This document shows, in pieces, positions 35,501 to 48,100 of a stretch of DNA of 64,000 nucleotides (within the stretch, counting starts at the first letter, position 1; every line of letters starts with the position of its first letter). Where the stretch lies: assembly GCF_949628215.1 (NCBI RefSeq), contig NC_134297.1:1612001-1676000 (forward strand). Reading direction: 5' to 3'. Position numbers and translations under genes: made by a program. This DNA is from Phalacrocorax aristotelis (lineage: Eukaryota; Chordata; Aves; Suliformes; Phalacrocoracidae). The notes beneath the pieces were generated by a model. It saw nothing but the letters and a program-made list of their open reading frames with translations, was not told where the DNA came from and made no database searches.

Positions 35501-37662
35501 CTGGGTGCTGGGCTCCTCTCAGCTCTTGGTTGCGCTTCTCCAGGAAAGCTCAGGCCTAATACTTCACTGACATGATGTTCATTCGTGGAGGCACCTAATG
35601 AACAGAAAACAAGCCCTTTGCTATTCAGTAGTACATGAGCTTTTAACAGCTTGCAGCAGCACTTTGCAACAGGCAGAGCGGGAAGCGGAAAGTTAGGTAG
35701 CCACTGACTCCATTCAGAACCATACAGGAGGGATGATGGGCAGCTCTGGCACTGCCATTCTTACAGTAAGCTGCTATAAATCTGATCCTCTGCTGTTTAT
35801 ATTCAGTGACATATGCAGGATAACACTTCATACTCCTGCCATGCTGATGCAAATCATTAACCAGCCAGAGAGGAACGCTTTATCTTAATTGTGCAAGGAT
35901 ATACATGACAGCCGAAGATGCAGGGAGAATGAAACCCTCACATTGCCCAAGGACAGGCTGGTAGCTCTTTAACAGCAAAGCAAGATTAATGTACACATGA
36001 ATGAGCTCACTCACCTGGCTCTGCTTAACCCCTCTTCCTCCCACAGTATCCCAGTCCTATGATGAGTTTCCTGATTCATACTGGGTGACCAGGCAGGACA
36101 AAGCTGGTTAGTTTTGTGGAAGTGACACACAGCAGACAGAACACTAACTTCTCTACTTTTAACTTCTCAAATCAAAAGCAGAGACAGTCATTTCAAGGGG
36201 CAGGCTTACAGTTTAAAAGGCTATTTTCCAAGCATATTTTCCAAATGATGGACTAAAATATTAATGTACTTTCCTCTCCAAAAACTTTAAGCAGTTTCTC
36301 TTAGCCTCCTTCTAGTAAATACAGGTATCTAAAAGGTAAAAAGTGATTATGCATTTAAATGTTAGGCATTTAAATTGTGGTTTTTTTTGACAAAGGCAGA
36401 GCAGAGGTTTAGCAGTTTTGCTTCAGATGAAATCCCTGAGGTTTGCATCCAAGTGCCTTAAGAGGAGATTACAACTTTGTGGTCATTTGGAGATCCAGTA
36501 CTACTTTCAGTCAACAGTGAGCAGGGTAAGATGATATAAGGGAACCCAAGAAGCTGATGTATTACAAAAAAAAAAAAAAAAGGAAGTTAACAGATGATGA
36601 AGACTGGTATATTAAATCTATAAGATATTTCAACTGTGGTTTTGTATAAACAAATGAAACTCCCATGGTTTGGCCCCAACTCGGCAAAGCAACACCAGCG
36701 ATCTGTCTTTATAGAGAAGCACTTACTGAATCAAGGTCTTGTGTAAAGAAAGCGGTGTAAATATCCACAAATACACCTTGCAGAGGGACAAGGTAATTTA
36801 AAAAAAACATAACAAACCCCACAAAAATAAAAGAATTACTAATTATGTGGAAAATTCTTTTGACACCACCCCCCCAAGTTTATCTTTACTGAAGAGAACA
36901 GCCTGCCTGAAGTCACAAGACTGCTTCTATTAGCCAAGTTAATTTTATGTACACTTGCAGGATATGCTCACAGGCACACAATAAGAGGTTGAAAGCAAAG
37001 ACTGACTGGTTCCCTGCAGTGAGTGACAGCAGCCCTAGGAACTTGCTTGAGGTGTGACAGCATTACAGACTCATCATTGATTTCATGCTGTCAGAAATAT
37101 TTGGCAGGACAGCTGTTCCCAAAGAAAATGCAGAACAATGTGTTACTGCATGGTGAAGAGGGGATATGAGGCAAATCCCCATGCTTAATGTAATAAACAG
37201 TGGTGCCTGGAAAAGTATATTCTGAACAAGGCTTCAGCAGACACGAGTTTGATCCTCAGTTCTGCTATGGACCTACTCTGTGAAAAGTGATTTTATTTTT
37301 CCTTTGCTTTCCCCCACCTGAAGGGAACAATATATTCTGTGGTGAATGGACTATCTCTCAGTTTAGGTAAGTAGCACAGCTGTGTCCTGATTTGGGGCCA
37401 CTGATACTCCTACAGCTGAAACCCTTTAAAGCAAATCTTGAGCCTTTCAGCACAGCTGCGCAGAGAGAAGTTGCTCCTTCATCTCATTGTTGTCACACAC
37501 CTGTGACTGATGGCACAATATTTAGCATAGTTTTTCTGCTCACTGATAACAGAAGAAGAGGCAGAAAGACAGTAATTGTGATTAGAACAAAACACATCAC
37601 TCACCAGATAAATCCAATAGTCCAGCTGCAGTCAGAATAAAGATGGGGAATTTTTCCTGCAT
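26479..37662 (-). CDS. Unnamed mucin-like transmembrane protein with ZP-C-like module (7 exons)
   Basis: Exons 37,662-37,605, 35,594-31,049, 30,480-30,241, 29,372-29,216, 28,041-27,912, 26,865-26,753 and 26,535-26,479 join in phase at GT-AG sites to 1,766 codons plus stop. The predicted order is a signal peptide (residues 1 to about 20), a Ser/Thr/Pro-rich region (to about 1,535), and a ZP-C-like module (about 1,536-1,700) with many cysteines and the strand YLHCELNVC. A basic site (KNRFLYKR) follows, then one transmembrane helix (1,716-1,740) and a short basic tail. ZP modules mediate polymerisation or ligand presentation of extracellular proteins. An apical mucin or receptor role is inference. 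No ZP-N half was found. I cannot name an orthologue, and human lacks a gene here as far as I know. The first and last exons are the least certain. Confidence 0.85.
26753..26865 (-). CDS. Mucin-ZP gene exon 6 (transmembrane helix)
   Basis: The acceptor is TTCTTTCCAG and the donor AAAACC|GTAGGT. It encodes a 25-residue hydrophobic stretch starting MLVPILLGSLTGFAV, then a basic stop-transfer HHRQKTKT, as expected of a type I membrane protein. Confidence 0.88.
27912..28041 (-). CDS. Mucin-ZP gene exon 5 (end of ZP module)
   Basis: The acceptor is GTCTTTCCAG and the donor GAAG|GTGGGT. It starts DCFESVEPLLQPSDWNS, supplying the last cysteine. The basic KNRFLYKR lies about where ZP proteins carry their processing site. 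Confidence 0.85.
29216..29372 (-). CDS. Mucin-ZP gene exon 4 (ZP-C core)
   Basis: The acceptor is TGTCCTTGCCAG and the donor GAACAG|GTACGT. It encodes SFTIQLFQMLNHSVAYLHCE and then NVCLQGKTGCEQ. The F-x-F-x-x-x...V-Y-L-H-C pattern is the hallmark of the second half of ZP modules. Confidence 0.92.
30241..30480 (-). CDS. Mucin-ZP gene exon 3 (start of ZP-C)
   Basis: The acceptor is TTCCCTAAAG and the donor CGCAG|GTCAGA. It encodes CGSGNYTVQMSLRP, FLALIAVQSNSS and LQIRSCCVTPS, resembling the ZP-C pattern of a V-x-M strand, then an L-x-x-C-x-x-T-P turn. The first bases of this exon are duplicated at 17.51 kb. Confidence 0.88.
31049..35594 (-). CDS. Mucin-ZP gene exon 2 (4.5 kb Ser/Thr/Pro-rich exon)
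   Basis: A single uninterrupted frame of about 1,515 codons runs from a TTCATTAG acceptor to an AATGG|GTAATT donor. It is dominated by Ser, Thr, Pro and Ala, with several N-x-S/T sites and only a handful of cysteines, as in densely O-glycosylated mucin-type regions. I saw no exact tandem repeat. The frame extends beyond the first internal start-like codon at 35,496 to the acceptor and joins the signal-peptide exon in phase. Confidence 0.92.
35595..37604 (-). other. Mucin-ZP gene intron 1
   Basis: This 2.0 kb intron shows no additional exon that I could support. In particular I saw no cysteine-bearing ZP-N segment. A poly-A run lies near 36,565-36,581. Confidence 0.5.
37605..37662 (-). CDS. 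Mucin-ZP gene exon 1 (signal peptide)
   Basis: The ATG at 37,662-37,660 starts MQEKFPIFILTAAGLLDLS, with a hydrophobic core typical of a secretory signal. It is followed by TCTG|GTGAGT. The phase 1 end fits exon 2. The 5' UTR and promoter are not defined. Confidence 0.72.
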
Positions 37663-37984
37663 CTTGTGAAGCAGCTCCTGAGTCACCCCAATAACAATAT
37701 ATTCAGACAGGAAGCAGCTCACTACGGAGCCACTGCTGCCTCTTAGCAATGGGCATTTGCTGTGTTTTTCTGGAAGGGCAGAGTATTGGGTTACTTATAA
37801 GAGCTTAGGCCAGACAGCAACCAATAATCTGTTCCAAAAAAAAAAAAAAAAAGCCTGCACCAATTGGAATCGCTTGATATTTTTAACAAAACAAGACAGT
37901 GTGTTCATGTGCATGGTGAAGACGGAAACCGTGATTGTAAACATGAGGGGTTGCCTATGCAAGGTAGCTCTTTATCTCTGAAGA

Positions 37985-38525
37985 AAGAGTTGAAATGCTA
38001 CCTTGAGTGCTGTGTGTAGTTCTGGGTCCCACGATTTTACAAGGATGTTAAGATACTTGAATGCATCCAGAGGAGGGCAACAAAGCTGGTGAAAGTGCTG
38101 GAGGGCATGTCTTACGAGGAATGGCTGAGGACTTTGGGTTTGTCTAGTTTGGAGAAGAGGAGGCTGAAAGGCAACCCCATGGCTCTCCACAGCTTCCAGA
38201 GGAGGGGACATGGAGAGGGAGGTGCTGATCTCTTCGCCCTGGATCCAGCGATAGGACACGTGGGAATGGCTCAAAGCTGCATTGGGGAGGCTCAGACTTG
38301 ACCTGGGGAAGCATTTCTTTACTGAGAAGGTGGTCAAACACTGGAATGGGCTTCCCAGAGAGGTGGTCGATGCCCCAGGCCTGTCAGTGTTTAAGAGGCA
38401 TTTGGACAATGCCCTGAATAACATACTTGAACTTTTGGTCAGCCCTGAAATGGTCAGGCAGGTGGACTAGACAATAGTTGTAGGTCCCTTCCAACTGAGC
38501 TATTCTATAATTCTGTAATTCTAAT
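37985..38525 (+). mobile_element. CR1 LINE, 3'-end fragment
   Basis: The sequence is a classic avian CR1 3' end: CATCCAGAGGAGGGCAACAA, GGCTGAAAGGCAACCCCATG, a GACTAGACAATAGTTGTAGG-like segment, GTCCCTTCCAACTGAGC, and a terminal ATTCT repeat (CTATTCTATAATTCTGTAAT). Open frames through it are remnants and are not functional genes. The internal deletion and the decayed tail suggest an old copy. Confidence 0.95.
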
Positions 38526-41336
38526 TCTACCCAATAAGGGTCAGGTTTTGCCAGTTTGTGCTGAGACAAATATACACAGGGATCAGTCTGGACCCCAGAT
38601 GGAGATGCTTTACTAAAGCAATCCATTTATGTAGGTGTTTGGCTCTGTGAGCCCAAATAAGATGGACATTCTCTCCCTGTGACCAACCGTCCATGTACGG
38701 TTAGGTCACAGAGAAAGGCTGCTAGTGGTGCTGCTTCAATTTTTCTGTCAGACCTAATGGATCCTTTCTTCCCTAGGCCTACAAGCACCTGCAAAGTGTG
38801 TTCTTGATTCAAGAGACACAGAAGACAAGCAACAGTACAGCAACTAACCCCATCTGGCTCAGAGCAGCCTCAACTAACATTTTGGTGAGACAGGAACGAG
38901 GACCATAGTGAAAGAACAAACACGACAAATGCTTAACAAGCACAAAATTTAATCTTTCGTAATAAATGAAGAAGAGACCAGAGGCTTCTTAGGCAAAGCC
39001 ACAGCTACACCCCTTTTACCTTTAACTGTGAGGCCCTAGTGTCCTTGCAAATATTCACCTGAAGATAGTAAGCAGTATACATCAGGCATCTTTTTAGTGC
39101 CAGGCGCTTGCACACATACAAATAGTGAGTGAACCTTGGAGACAGGAAATTTAGAGCAATGCAGGTTAAGGAGATGAGAGAGAACATTATTACATAGCCA
39201 TGACTGTTGCAAATGCAGTGGAAATTCTGTTAAAAAAAAATAAGCAGAATTCAGATAACTAGCATAATGATAGCTCAGAAAAGTACTGCAAAAGACACCG
39301 AGGATGAGGTGATTGCTCTTGAGGGAAATAACAATAAACCATTATCCATCCTTCAGCAAACTGATAAAGTGTAATCTAGTAGATAATACAATAGATTAGG
39401 TGCTGACAGGTATAATTTCCAGCCGTAGCCACGCCACTCACCTGAATGCGGTAACAAGGTCAGGTCACTTCATCTTTTTCCCACTCTGTAAGTTCTCTGG
39501 GAAAGGAAATTATCCTGACTGGCATTTGTACAGCACCTGACACACAAGGGCCCTAATTTCAGTCGGTGCTTCTACCCAAAGCCAGCACACAATAATTTGT
39601 CATGTTAGCAAACACATGAAACACACTCAAGAAGGCTGTTTCCAGAAGTTCTGTCTCCCAATTGTGTTCTGCTTCTTCCACTGGTTGACCGCCTAACCAT
39701 TACCTGGTCTTGTCTTGACACAGCTGACAGTGAGGCTGAGGCCATATCTGTATTGCTGTGTTACCTGTATTAGTACAGATATCCTATTTTTCATCCTAGG
39801 TACTGAGATTGAAGCTTGTGATCTGCAATTCAACCCATGTCATATTGTTTTACGGACAGAAAGTAGCATGACACATCAGCATGCATATCAGAGCTGGTAC
39901 TGTTAAGACTAAACAGCAGGAAACTTTACAATTATAGCTAAAGGAATAATTCTACTAGAAACAGGAGTTAGTACACACATAGTATCTGTGAAAAAGTGAT
40001 CCACAAACCCATGGCAACTCCCAGCTAGGATCTACTGGCAGGTTCTTTGTTCTTCAAATGGGACTATAGCTTGTAGAAGTTCAATGCCCCTTCTGTAACT
40101 GACTGCTCAGGTCCACTTCCCATTCACAAATGGCAATAGTTCCTGCTGGTAACCTGGTGTGCTTGTAAAAATTCTGCAAAAGTAGTTCTTTTTGAGGAGA
40201 ACAATTCAGTTCTCAAACACCTTTTGCAGAGGAAGTTAGAAGCAAGTCTCTTACCTGATCACCATTTTGTTCTGGGGACAATAGCAACTGGTATGTGACA
40301 GGTTCCATTAAGCAAAACCCAGCTTATCAGTCAAAACCAAGATAGATCTTTAGCTTTTTGGCTTTTAAGATGATTTGGACTATCCTGTAATTTTCTGGTG
40401 ACACATTACACCTGCTGTTCCCCTCCTGCCTCTGTAAACACAAGATTCAATAACTTTTTTTTCTTAAGACAATGCTTGGTGTTTGTCAGGTTCAAAGCAT
40501 AGTCCTTATTTGGACTTGGACCCTATACACAGTATTTGTTACATGTTTGTCTAGGCAGGGTGTAACTCAGTGGCAGGAGCTTTAAAGAAAAAAAGACAGT
40601 GAGATTATCAATTGTGTACTTTTCACTGTGAGGGGAGAAAAACAGGTGCAAGAGAATTTCCTTCTTCTGAAGTGGGAAGATGAATCAGATGCTATTTTGA
40701 AAAGGAGATGATATATAATTTGTCAGCTACTGTTCTGAAGGGACAAGATTACTACAGAATAGACACCCACAGGTGTCAAGGAGGCAAGCTGAAGAGCCAT
40801 TTTCAAGTCAAACATGACTGGCCTGTGCTTCTTCATATACATGTAATATGTTCTTTTGTTTCCTGTATTCAAAACCAAGGCAAAAAGAAAAGTAGTATTT
40901 TATTTATGGCCAAAGTCCTTGCCTAGCCTAAGTTCTACAAGTTTTTAGTATAGATTTGTGTCTATATGCACCTCTGTATTTGTGAAGAGGCTATTCGTTA
41001 AATGTGACAGGCTTCCGCTAGCAGTACTGTAGCTGCTGTTCTGTTAGCACCAGCACCAGAGTCCTTGACAGATATGCTTTCCAGAAGCATCTTAAACTGC
41101 CTTTTGGAAGAACACATAAGAGGTAAGAGCAATGCGTTACTGCCTTTCTTTTCAAATTACATTTGCCATTAGCTGTAATCAATTTTTGACCTCTCCAGAA
41201 AACACTGAAGCTAGAAGGATGTGCCACCTGTGTTATTGTTTAAAAAACAAGTAACTGTAGAGGAGATTGGAGATGAACACAAGGGGCCATGAGAAAGGAC
41301 TTAACATCAGGAAGGTCAACTACTGTTCTTGCTCCA
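38526..41336. other. Gene-free intergenic spacer
   Basis: This lies between the CR1 copy and the TTC12 3' end. I saw no supported exon, RNA gene or further repeat family. Confidence 0.45.
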
Positions 41337-41400
41337 CACAGAATCACAGAACGGTAGGGGTTGGAAGGGATTTCTGGAGATCTTGTCCAACCATGAAGGA
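41337..41400 (-). mobile_element. CR1 LINE fragment, reverse orientation
   Basis: ACAGAATCACAGAACGGTAG followed by GGGTTGGAAGGGATTTCTGG is the reverse complement of a CR1 3' terminus (CCTTCCAACCC...ATTCTGTGATTCT). Only about 60 bases are recognisable. Confidence 0.8.
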
Positions 41401-41955
41401 CCAAGGGATATCACTAAATTTATAGAGATAGTTAAGTGTGATACTACTAAAATAAACATCCCATAATTCATAAACAAACCTCGTTATCATAAGTTATCAC
41501 TAAGATTGAGTGCTTAGTGAAATTAAGACCAACATATTTAAGCAGGTAAGTATGAGGTTTAAGCAAAATGTGAGGCGACATCACGCATGTGATACTGAAT
41601 CATAATTTAGCCACCAGAGGACACCAATGGGGGGAAAAAAGGATTCTTCAAAGTCACAACTCAGTTTATTTCTGTTTTCTTCTAGTATGCTGGGTACTGG
41701 CCCCAAACTTGGAAGTAGACTAAACGAGCCATTGGTCAATGAATAAAGAGCAAGCAACTTGCCAGTAAGAAACGGCAACATCATTTATTAAAGCAAAGAC
41801 AAGTTCTATGCAAGCTGTTATTTCAGTTCTTAGCCTAGATAATAAAGTAAATTCTTTCTCCCAATACTTATATTGACATTGTTTTACTGGCTTCTATGGA
41901 GGACAGGCAAACACTTTGAAAAGGGATTGAAAAGATGATGTGCTTTGAGTTAAGT

Positions 41956-41961
41956 TTTATT
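41956..41961 (-). terminator. TTC12: Candidate TTC12 polyadenylation signal
   Basis: There is an AATAAA on the minus strand 64 bases past the TTC12 stop codon, giving a very short 3' UTR. Confidence 0.5.
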
Positions 41962-42024
41962 AAAGAAGAAAATACTCAACAGCAAGAGATATTAACAGCA
42001 TGTTTCAAAGCTGTCTTGCAAACT

Positions 42025-42100
42025 TCACATGCTATGCACATATTTCATAGAGGAGTTCAGGATGGCCAGTCCATTAAGTTTCCGCAGTTGGAAAACATGC
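42025..42100 (-). CDS. TTC12: TTC12 exon 21 (C-terminus)
   Basis: The acceptor is GTCTTTTCAG. It encodes [19 protein letters not shown] and ends VHSM with TGA (human LRKLHGLEILNSTMKYISDS). Confidence 0.93.
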
Positions 42101-45100
42101 CTGAAAAGACAACAGAAAGGTTGCTGGGGGAATATAAGACAACTAACAACAAAAGTTTTAAGCTTCCACTGCTCTGCTATATTCCATGCCCAAACTGCCA
42201 TGGATGTTTAATGCTACATTTGATAAACTCCTCCTAAAGTAGCAGGAGAAAGAGTTTCTAGAGTACTATTCCCCACAAAAACGAAAATGAAAGTTCTAAA
42301 TAACTGACAAGTGTTTAAATAGGTGACATTTCAAATTAACAACACTAAGAGAATAAAGTGTTTCCCTTTCATGTCTCTGGAGTGTTTTGCAAATCTTAGA
42401 GCTGATACTTTCTCTACTGGTCACTTGGGATCTCCAACAGAAGCAAGGTTCTTAAACTTTTGGAACCTAAGCATTATCCCTTGCTTTCTGCAGTAGTTCA
42501 GGATGTACACTAACAAGCAGAACTCAGTTCCTCTGTCTGGAACACAGTTCAAGATCCAGCTGACAGTCTGCAGCTTGCTAGAGCTTGGCATACTCTCGGC
42601 AGGCAGCAGCAGACATTCTTTGCTGACATTTGTGCTTTTGTTTTGCTTTCATTATGGCTCTGATCTCTACGAACTTATAACATCACTCCTCCTCCTTCCA
42701 TTCTTCCAGCACAGGTAACATCAGAAAGCAAAATGAGCTCCCTGAAACACATTAAGACAGACAACTAACAACACAGGAACCCTCCAGCAACAACACAGGT
42801 ACCCTGGGGACAATACCAAAAGTGGGAATTCTAGCTGGAGGAAGGGTGATAGATTTCACGGGATATTTATATAAACTAATCATCTGTCCTGTACCTGCTT
42901 GCTCTATGAATAGAATCGACTTACACTGGTCAGTTTTTCAAGATTTATCTCCTAATAGCAACCACATGGTGCAGAAGAATGATAGTCTTCTTTACAATAC
43001 CTTGGTTCAGCGACACACAGCTTCCCCAGAGCAATTGCTGCATTCTCCTGCACCGAAGTTCTTGCAGCATCGCCACCAGCGTGTTTCAACAAAATCATCA
43101 CAACATTGGAATTCAGTAAGGATGTCGCTGCTCCGGGAACTGCAAGGCACTGGCCAAGGCAGAAAGCAGCATTTCCCACAATCATTTCATTCTCTGAGTC
43201 CAAGAGGTTTAGCAGCACACTGAACCCTGGGAGAAGGAGAGATTAATTGCACAGAATACACATGGATTTGTTCCAAGTAGCACTGATGTTTTTCTCTTGT
43301 CTTTACTTAAAACTCCTGGGGAGCAAGCATTTTTCCATGTTGGAAATTCTTCTAGAAAACCTGGAGGAGCAACAGAATTTCAGGGCAAGGTTCAGGATCC
43401 AGAGTGCTGTCCCAGCTTCACCTGCATAGATGTCTTTCTCAGAAAACTGAATCTACACTCCAAGAGGTTCTCTAGCATGGAGCTTGCGTTTCTGCATTTG
43501 CTTAATATTTCTCTGAAGGTGAACATGCCACCTTTGCTGCTTGCAGGATCTTGCACTGGCCTCTCACCCTACCATACTAGCAGGGCAAGCACAGAGTAGA
43601 GCACCTACAGTGCTGAGCTAAATGTTTAAGACAGAAATGCCATTGTGGAAGGAATAGCTGAAAAAAGGAATATTAAAAAGCTTTCTATATATCCTTAGCT
43701 AACACAAAGCAGCTAGCTCATCTACTTCTGTAACCTATACTAATGTACAGCGGCAGAGTATTTTGCCTATACTCTTGACGCAGAGTTGTGTAGGTCTTGC
43801 TGGCATCTGTAAGCAGCAGCAGCATCTCAGGCCACAGTATCTGGAAATATTTAGATAGACTGCCTTCTAAATAAAATACAGCACGGCTTTCACATGCATG
43901 AAGTTTCCTTGGGGGCTGCATAAGTTTGCTTTGGTTTTCTTTCATGGTCCCATCTGTTCTTGCAGATCACATCCCACCTTTTCTGCTGCAATAATGTCTT
44001 TGGAAAAGGCAGTGCTGCTCTAGACAGCAACAGTGGCTGGTGTAGAAGCTGCACTAAGTGGCCCAGCTGGAATGCAATTTAATGTCACAGGACTACAGCT
44101 TGATGCCACCAGCCTCCTAGCAACAGGGCAACGTCTGGGTTGGCAAACAGAGATGACAAATATAAGGAGTGGTGACTTCTCACCAGATTAATGCCCAGAC
44201 TTTTGGTGGAAAGAATGAGAGTGAGGTGTTTTTGCTAATTTGAGGAAATGAAAGCTTCATCTACAGATGACAGTGAAACTAATATGGGATGTACAAAAGG
44301 AAGATGATGCTCTGAGATGCTTTTAATGAGTGGAAATCCTTAGGGTTCAGGTTGAACTACATGAGCTGACAGTTTCTTGACAGGTTCAACCATTTAGATA
44401 AAACTTAAGTATTCTCTGTTGTGGTTACATTAGCATTAATTGAACCTGGATTTTAAAGTGATCTAAGTAGTGTTTTACTGCATGACTAGAGCAAATATGC
44501 TCAAAAATACTCTAATACACCTGGTCTGATATCATCACTCTGTCTCAACATCCGTTTCCTTTTAATACCAGGCCAAATATCCACAAGTAAATTGAAGGAA
44601 ACTATAAACAGCCTCAGCCTCTGGAAATCAGATGCATAAAAGAAGTTTCTTATTTTAGCCACTAACTTGGGGAAATACAACCCAATTCAGTTATGGTTTA
44701 CAAGCACATTTTTAAAAATATATATATTTCTGGCTCTGAAAAAGCATATCAAGCCATTTTACTAGAGTAAAGCGCAGTTTCTCTAACTCAGACTCATTAT
44801 CTGTTTTGCCTATTTCCATCCTCACACAGAGCTAAGGCTCATTAAACTCCATTTCAGGAGGTAAAACAGCACATTACTCAGAAAACATGGCTAAAGTCTT
44901 GCAAGAGTAAAACCCAGTGTTCAATTCTGTTCTAGAGGATCATCTAGAGGATGATACTGAGATCACACCTCCGCATTCAGTCTCTAATTAGTGAAGTTGT
45001 CACTTACTTTTATCTGACTTCACTAGATCTTCTTGAGCTTGGCTATTACTTCTGGTGCAGATGGAAAGGGTCTTTATACCATAATTGGATGTGGTCTGTC

Positions 45101-48100
45101 CTCCAGCCTAGATTTCATCAGAATAAAGGATGCATTAACAAACATACAATTCATAGCACAACTTACTCAAGGTTACAGAATAGCTTAGGTACCATGGTGA
45201 TATAATTAGGTATTCCTCATGCCTAAGCCCAAATACCAAATTAAGACCTTTGCAGAGTGTACATCTCAAGATGAACACAGGCTGAAAGGGACATAAGAAC
45301 CGTCTCTTTCCTGCCCGCAATGAACATACAGAAGTCCCTGAATCTCTGGAGCCCAGCTCCTTTCAAACTATTAACTCCTCTGATGCTTGCTACTTACACA
45401 AGCCAAGCTGAGTGCCACCACCTTGTTCTAGAATGATTTTATCTGCATCATAGCAAATCCCCAGAATCCACATCCAGCTGGGTGGATACACATTCTGCTA
45501 GATACACAGATATACAGCAAAACAGTGTCTACAGATGCATTATTTAGGGAAGAATTGCTCCAAGATTGATTCAGCTCCATTGCTTTTCAGTGGTCCAAAT
45601 TAGATCACACCAATTTTAAGCTTTAATCCTCCAGCCGGGCCTGAAGTAGTGGATTCTCAAATTTGCATATCTCTGCAAGCAGAGCTGTGCACGGGCATCT
45701 GGCTCATACGGAAACAAATGAAAAAGCTGGGCTACAGACCAGACTACAGAAGGCAGTCCAGTCTCCAATCTGGCTACTGAGCTTAAAATTAAACTTGAGA
45801 GCACTATTACAACAGACAGCACAGATGCAGACACATGCAGCCACAATGACTGCACAGGTCTTTCTCCTAGGGAAAGGAGGCTAGACAGAGGGGCAACTAT
45901 GGTTTTCTTAAGGTACAATACAAGCAGAAATAAAGTGAAATTTGTTAAATGAATTTACTTTCAAGAATTTGATCATTTTCTTCACCACCCCTCCTTTCAC
46001 TACTTCGTCTACCGCCGAGGAGGATGCTGCCAGGATGCGACTTAGCACTCCAATGGCTCTCTTAATTAGAAAACAGTGTGAGAGAAGAAAAAAAAAGTTT
46101 ATTTGTCCAGACAACTTTAAGGAGTTTTCAAATTATTTTCTTTTTTGCAGAATAAAAACAAAGTAATTCAAGTGATAAAAGTTTACAGAAATATAATGAA
46201 GAACATCTTTAGGACATGGCTCTTGTTATTGCTTATAGGAAACTGAGCTCAGTACAGCTTCTAAAGACTCAGTGGAGAGAGATGAGACCAAACTGAGATA
46301 AGGACAACTCCCTGTATGTTTATCTGTCAAACCAAATTCCTAGTAGAAACCAGCCCAGCACTGCTGGTATTGAGTCAAGTAAAACAGATCAGAACAATTT
46401 ATTTGAGTTCAGAAATGTGAACGGACTCCGAGTCCACATCTGCTCCTACCCATGTGCCTTGAACAACTGCTCTTTGTGGGAGTCACACCCACTAATAGGA
46501 GTACAGTCTTCTAGGTATGATTCACATACAAGAACTGTAAAAAGAAACAGCTCCTAAACACCCAAATCGTTCGTGTTCCTTTGCTCCTAGATTGATTTTT
46601 AAAGAGTTTTATATTGAAAACCATCCTAAGGGTGGAATGATTTGTAAGAGTTTCTGTTAAGTAGATTTCAGGAGAACATTGAGAACCTCTTGCATCAAAC
46701 AATATAAAAAACTGAATAAGTGGTATATGATTTCTTTACTGCTAATAATTATGAATGTTTTAGGCTTCAAAGCTTAAGGTACAGACTTGCACAGGGCAGC
46801 AGTTTGCACTGAAGTCGTCAGGTCAGGTCAGTTAATACAATCTTTCATTAGTCCACTGATATCCCACTTACTGTCACAATCCTTCCATCCTTATTCCTGA
46901 GGAGAGACATGCACCTGCCACTTATGTCCACAGCGAAGTACTGAAACAACAATGTGAAACGCTCAGGTGCAGCTGATTGCGGAGGAGTGTTACAGCAGAA
47001 ATGGGTTATAGACAGTACTCTCCAACAAAGAACCCAGTGGAGATCAGGGCACACATGGCAGTAAGTTACTAACACTTCAGCACCCAGATGTTAACTTAAA
47101 GAATTTTTCCTTCCTGATGGAATCATTAGTTTTATATAATTTTGGAATGTGCCAAGCATCTAAGAATATGCCGAAATTAGAGAGTGAGGCCAAACAAAAC
47201 ATTTAAACCACTATGGAAAGGTACTGTATGTGCTTTATACTGTATTTTTCTCATAACTGTGTGTATATGTGGGGGGGTGGAGGAAAAAAGTTTGTAAATT
47301 TTTTTGCTTTTTAGCTTACTGAAATTGACAGCTACCCTTAATGATAACCTTAGTCACCAATAAAAATTAAACATCAACTGAACAGCAGCAAAATCCAAGG
47401 TTGGCAGCCCTTAAATGCTTCAGCATGCTTGATGTGAAAGAGGGCTCTAAATCCATCTAACACAGTCAAGCTCTTTTCCCCTGTAGAGGCTGCAAGGTCA
47501 CAATATTCCCTCACCTATTCTGTTTACATGTTCTGGTATGACTTCAGTGACTTGCATCAGGCCCATTTACAGCAACAAGGAGGATGATGCTCTGACTGCT
47601 CAAGCAATGCTGAACCTCTGAGGAAGTGATTACAAGAAGAACACTACTACCAAAAAATGTTCACAGATTTGTATACCTGGATGATCACATTTGATTCAAG
47701 CAGTAAGTTCATCATTAGGCCCAGCACTGCAAACAAACACTCCTGGTATTTGGGCATGCTGACATAAAAGCAGTCATCCTGCATACAAAGAACAGAATAA
47801 TGCAATCAGTTCAGAGGTTCAGAATATGCGCTTCCTCAGTCTTCTGCGTGCTTACTTACTCAGAAGGAAGAAGTCATGTGAGCACCAGCTTTTTTGATAT
47901 AGATTCGTCCTTATGTTTGTTTCACTTTGGTATCTAAAGCTGCACGCTCCAAACTCCTGACATTTAGGCCATTAACAACATCCTTTCCCACCCTCTGAAT
48001 TCTTTCGTTTCTGAGGACTGAGTTCGTACCGCATTTTTACCCTGAAAGGGGCCACTTAAAATAAGGGACCACACACTCTCCCCCTCACCCATTTATCAAT

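Noticed and set aside
37972-38470. Open frames of up to 150 codons on both strands
   Set aside because: They are fragments of the CR1 3' end.
43718-43945. Minus frame with a leucine-rich helix, considered as TTC12 exon 19
   Set aside because: The candidate at 45,762-45,641 matches the human spacing and the TG start at the exon border better.
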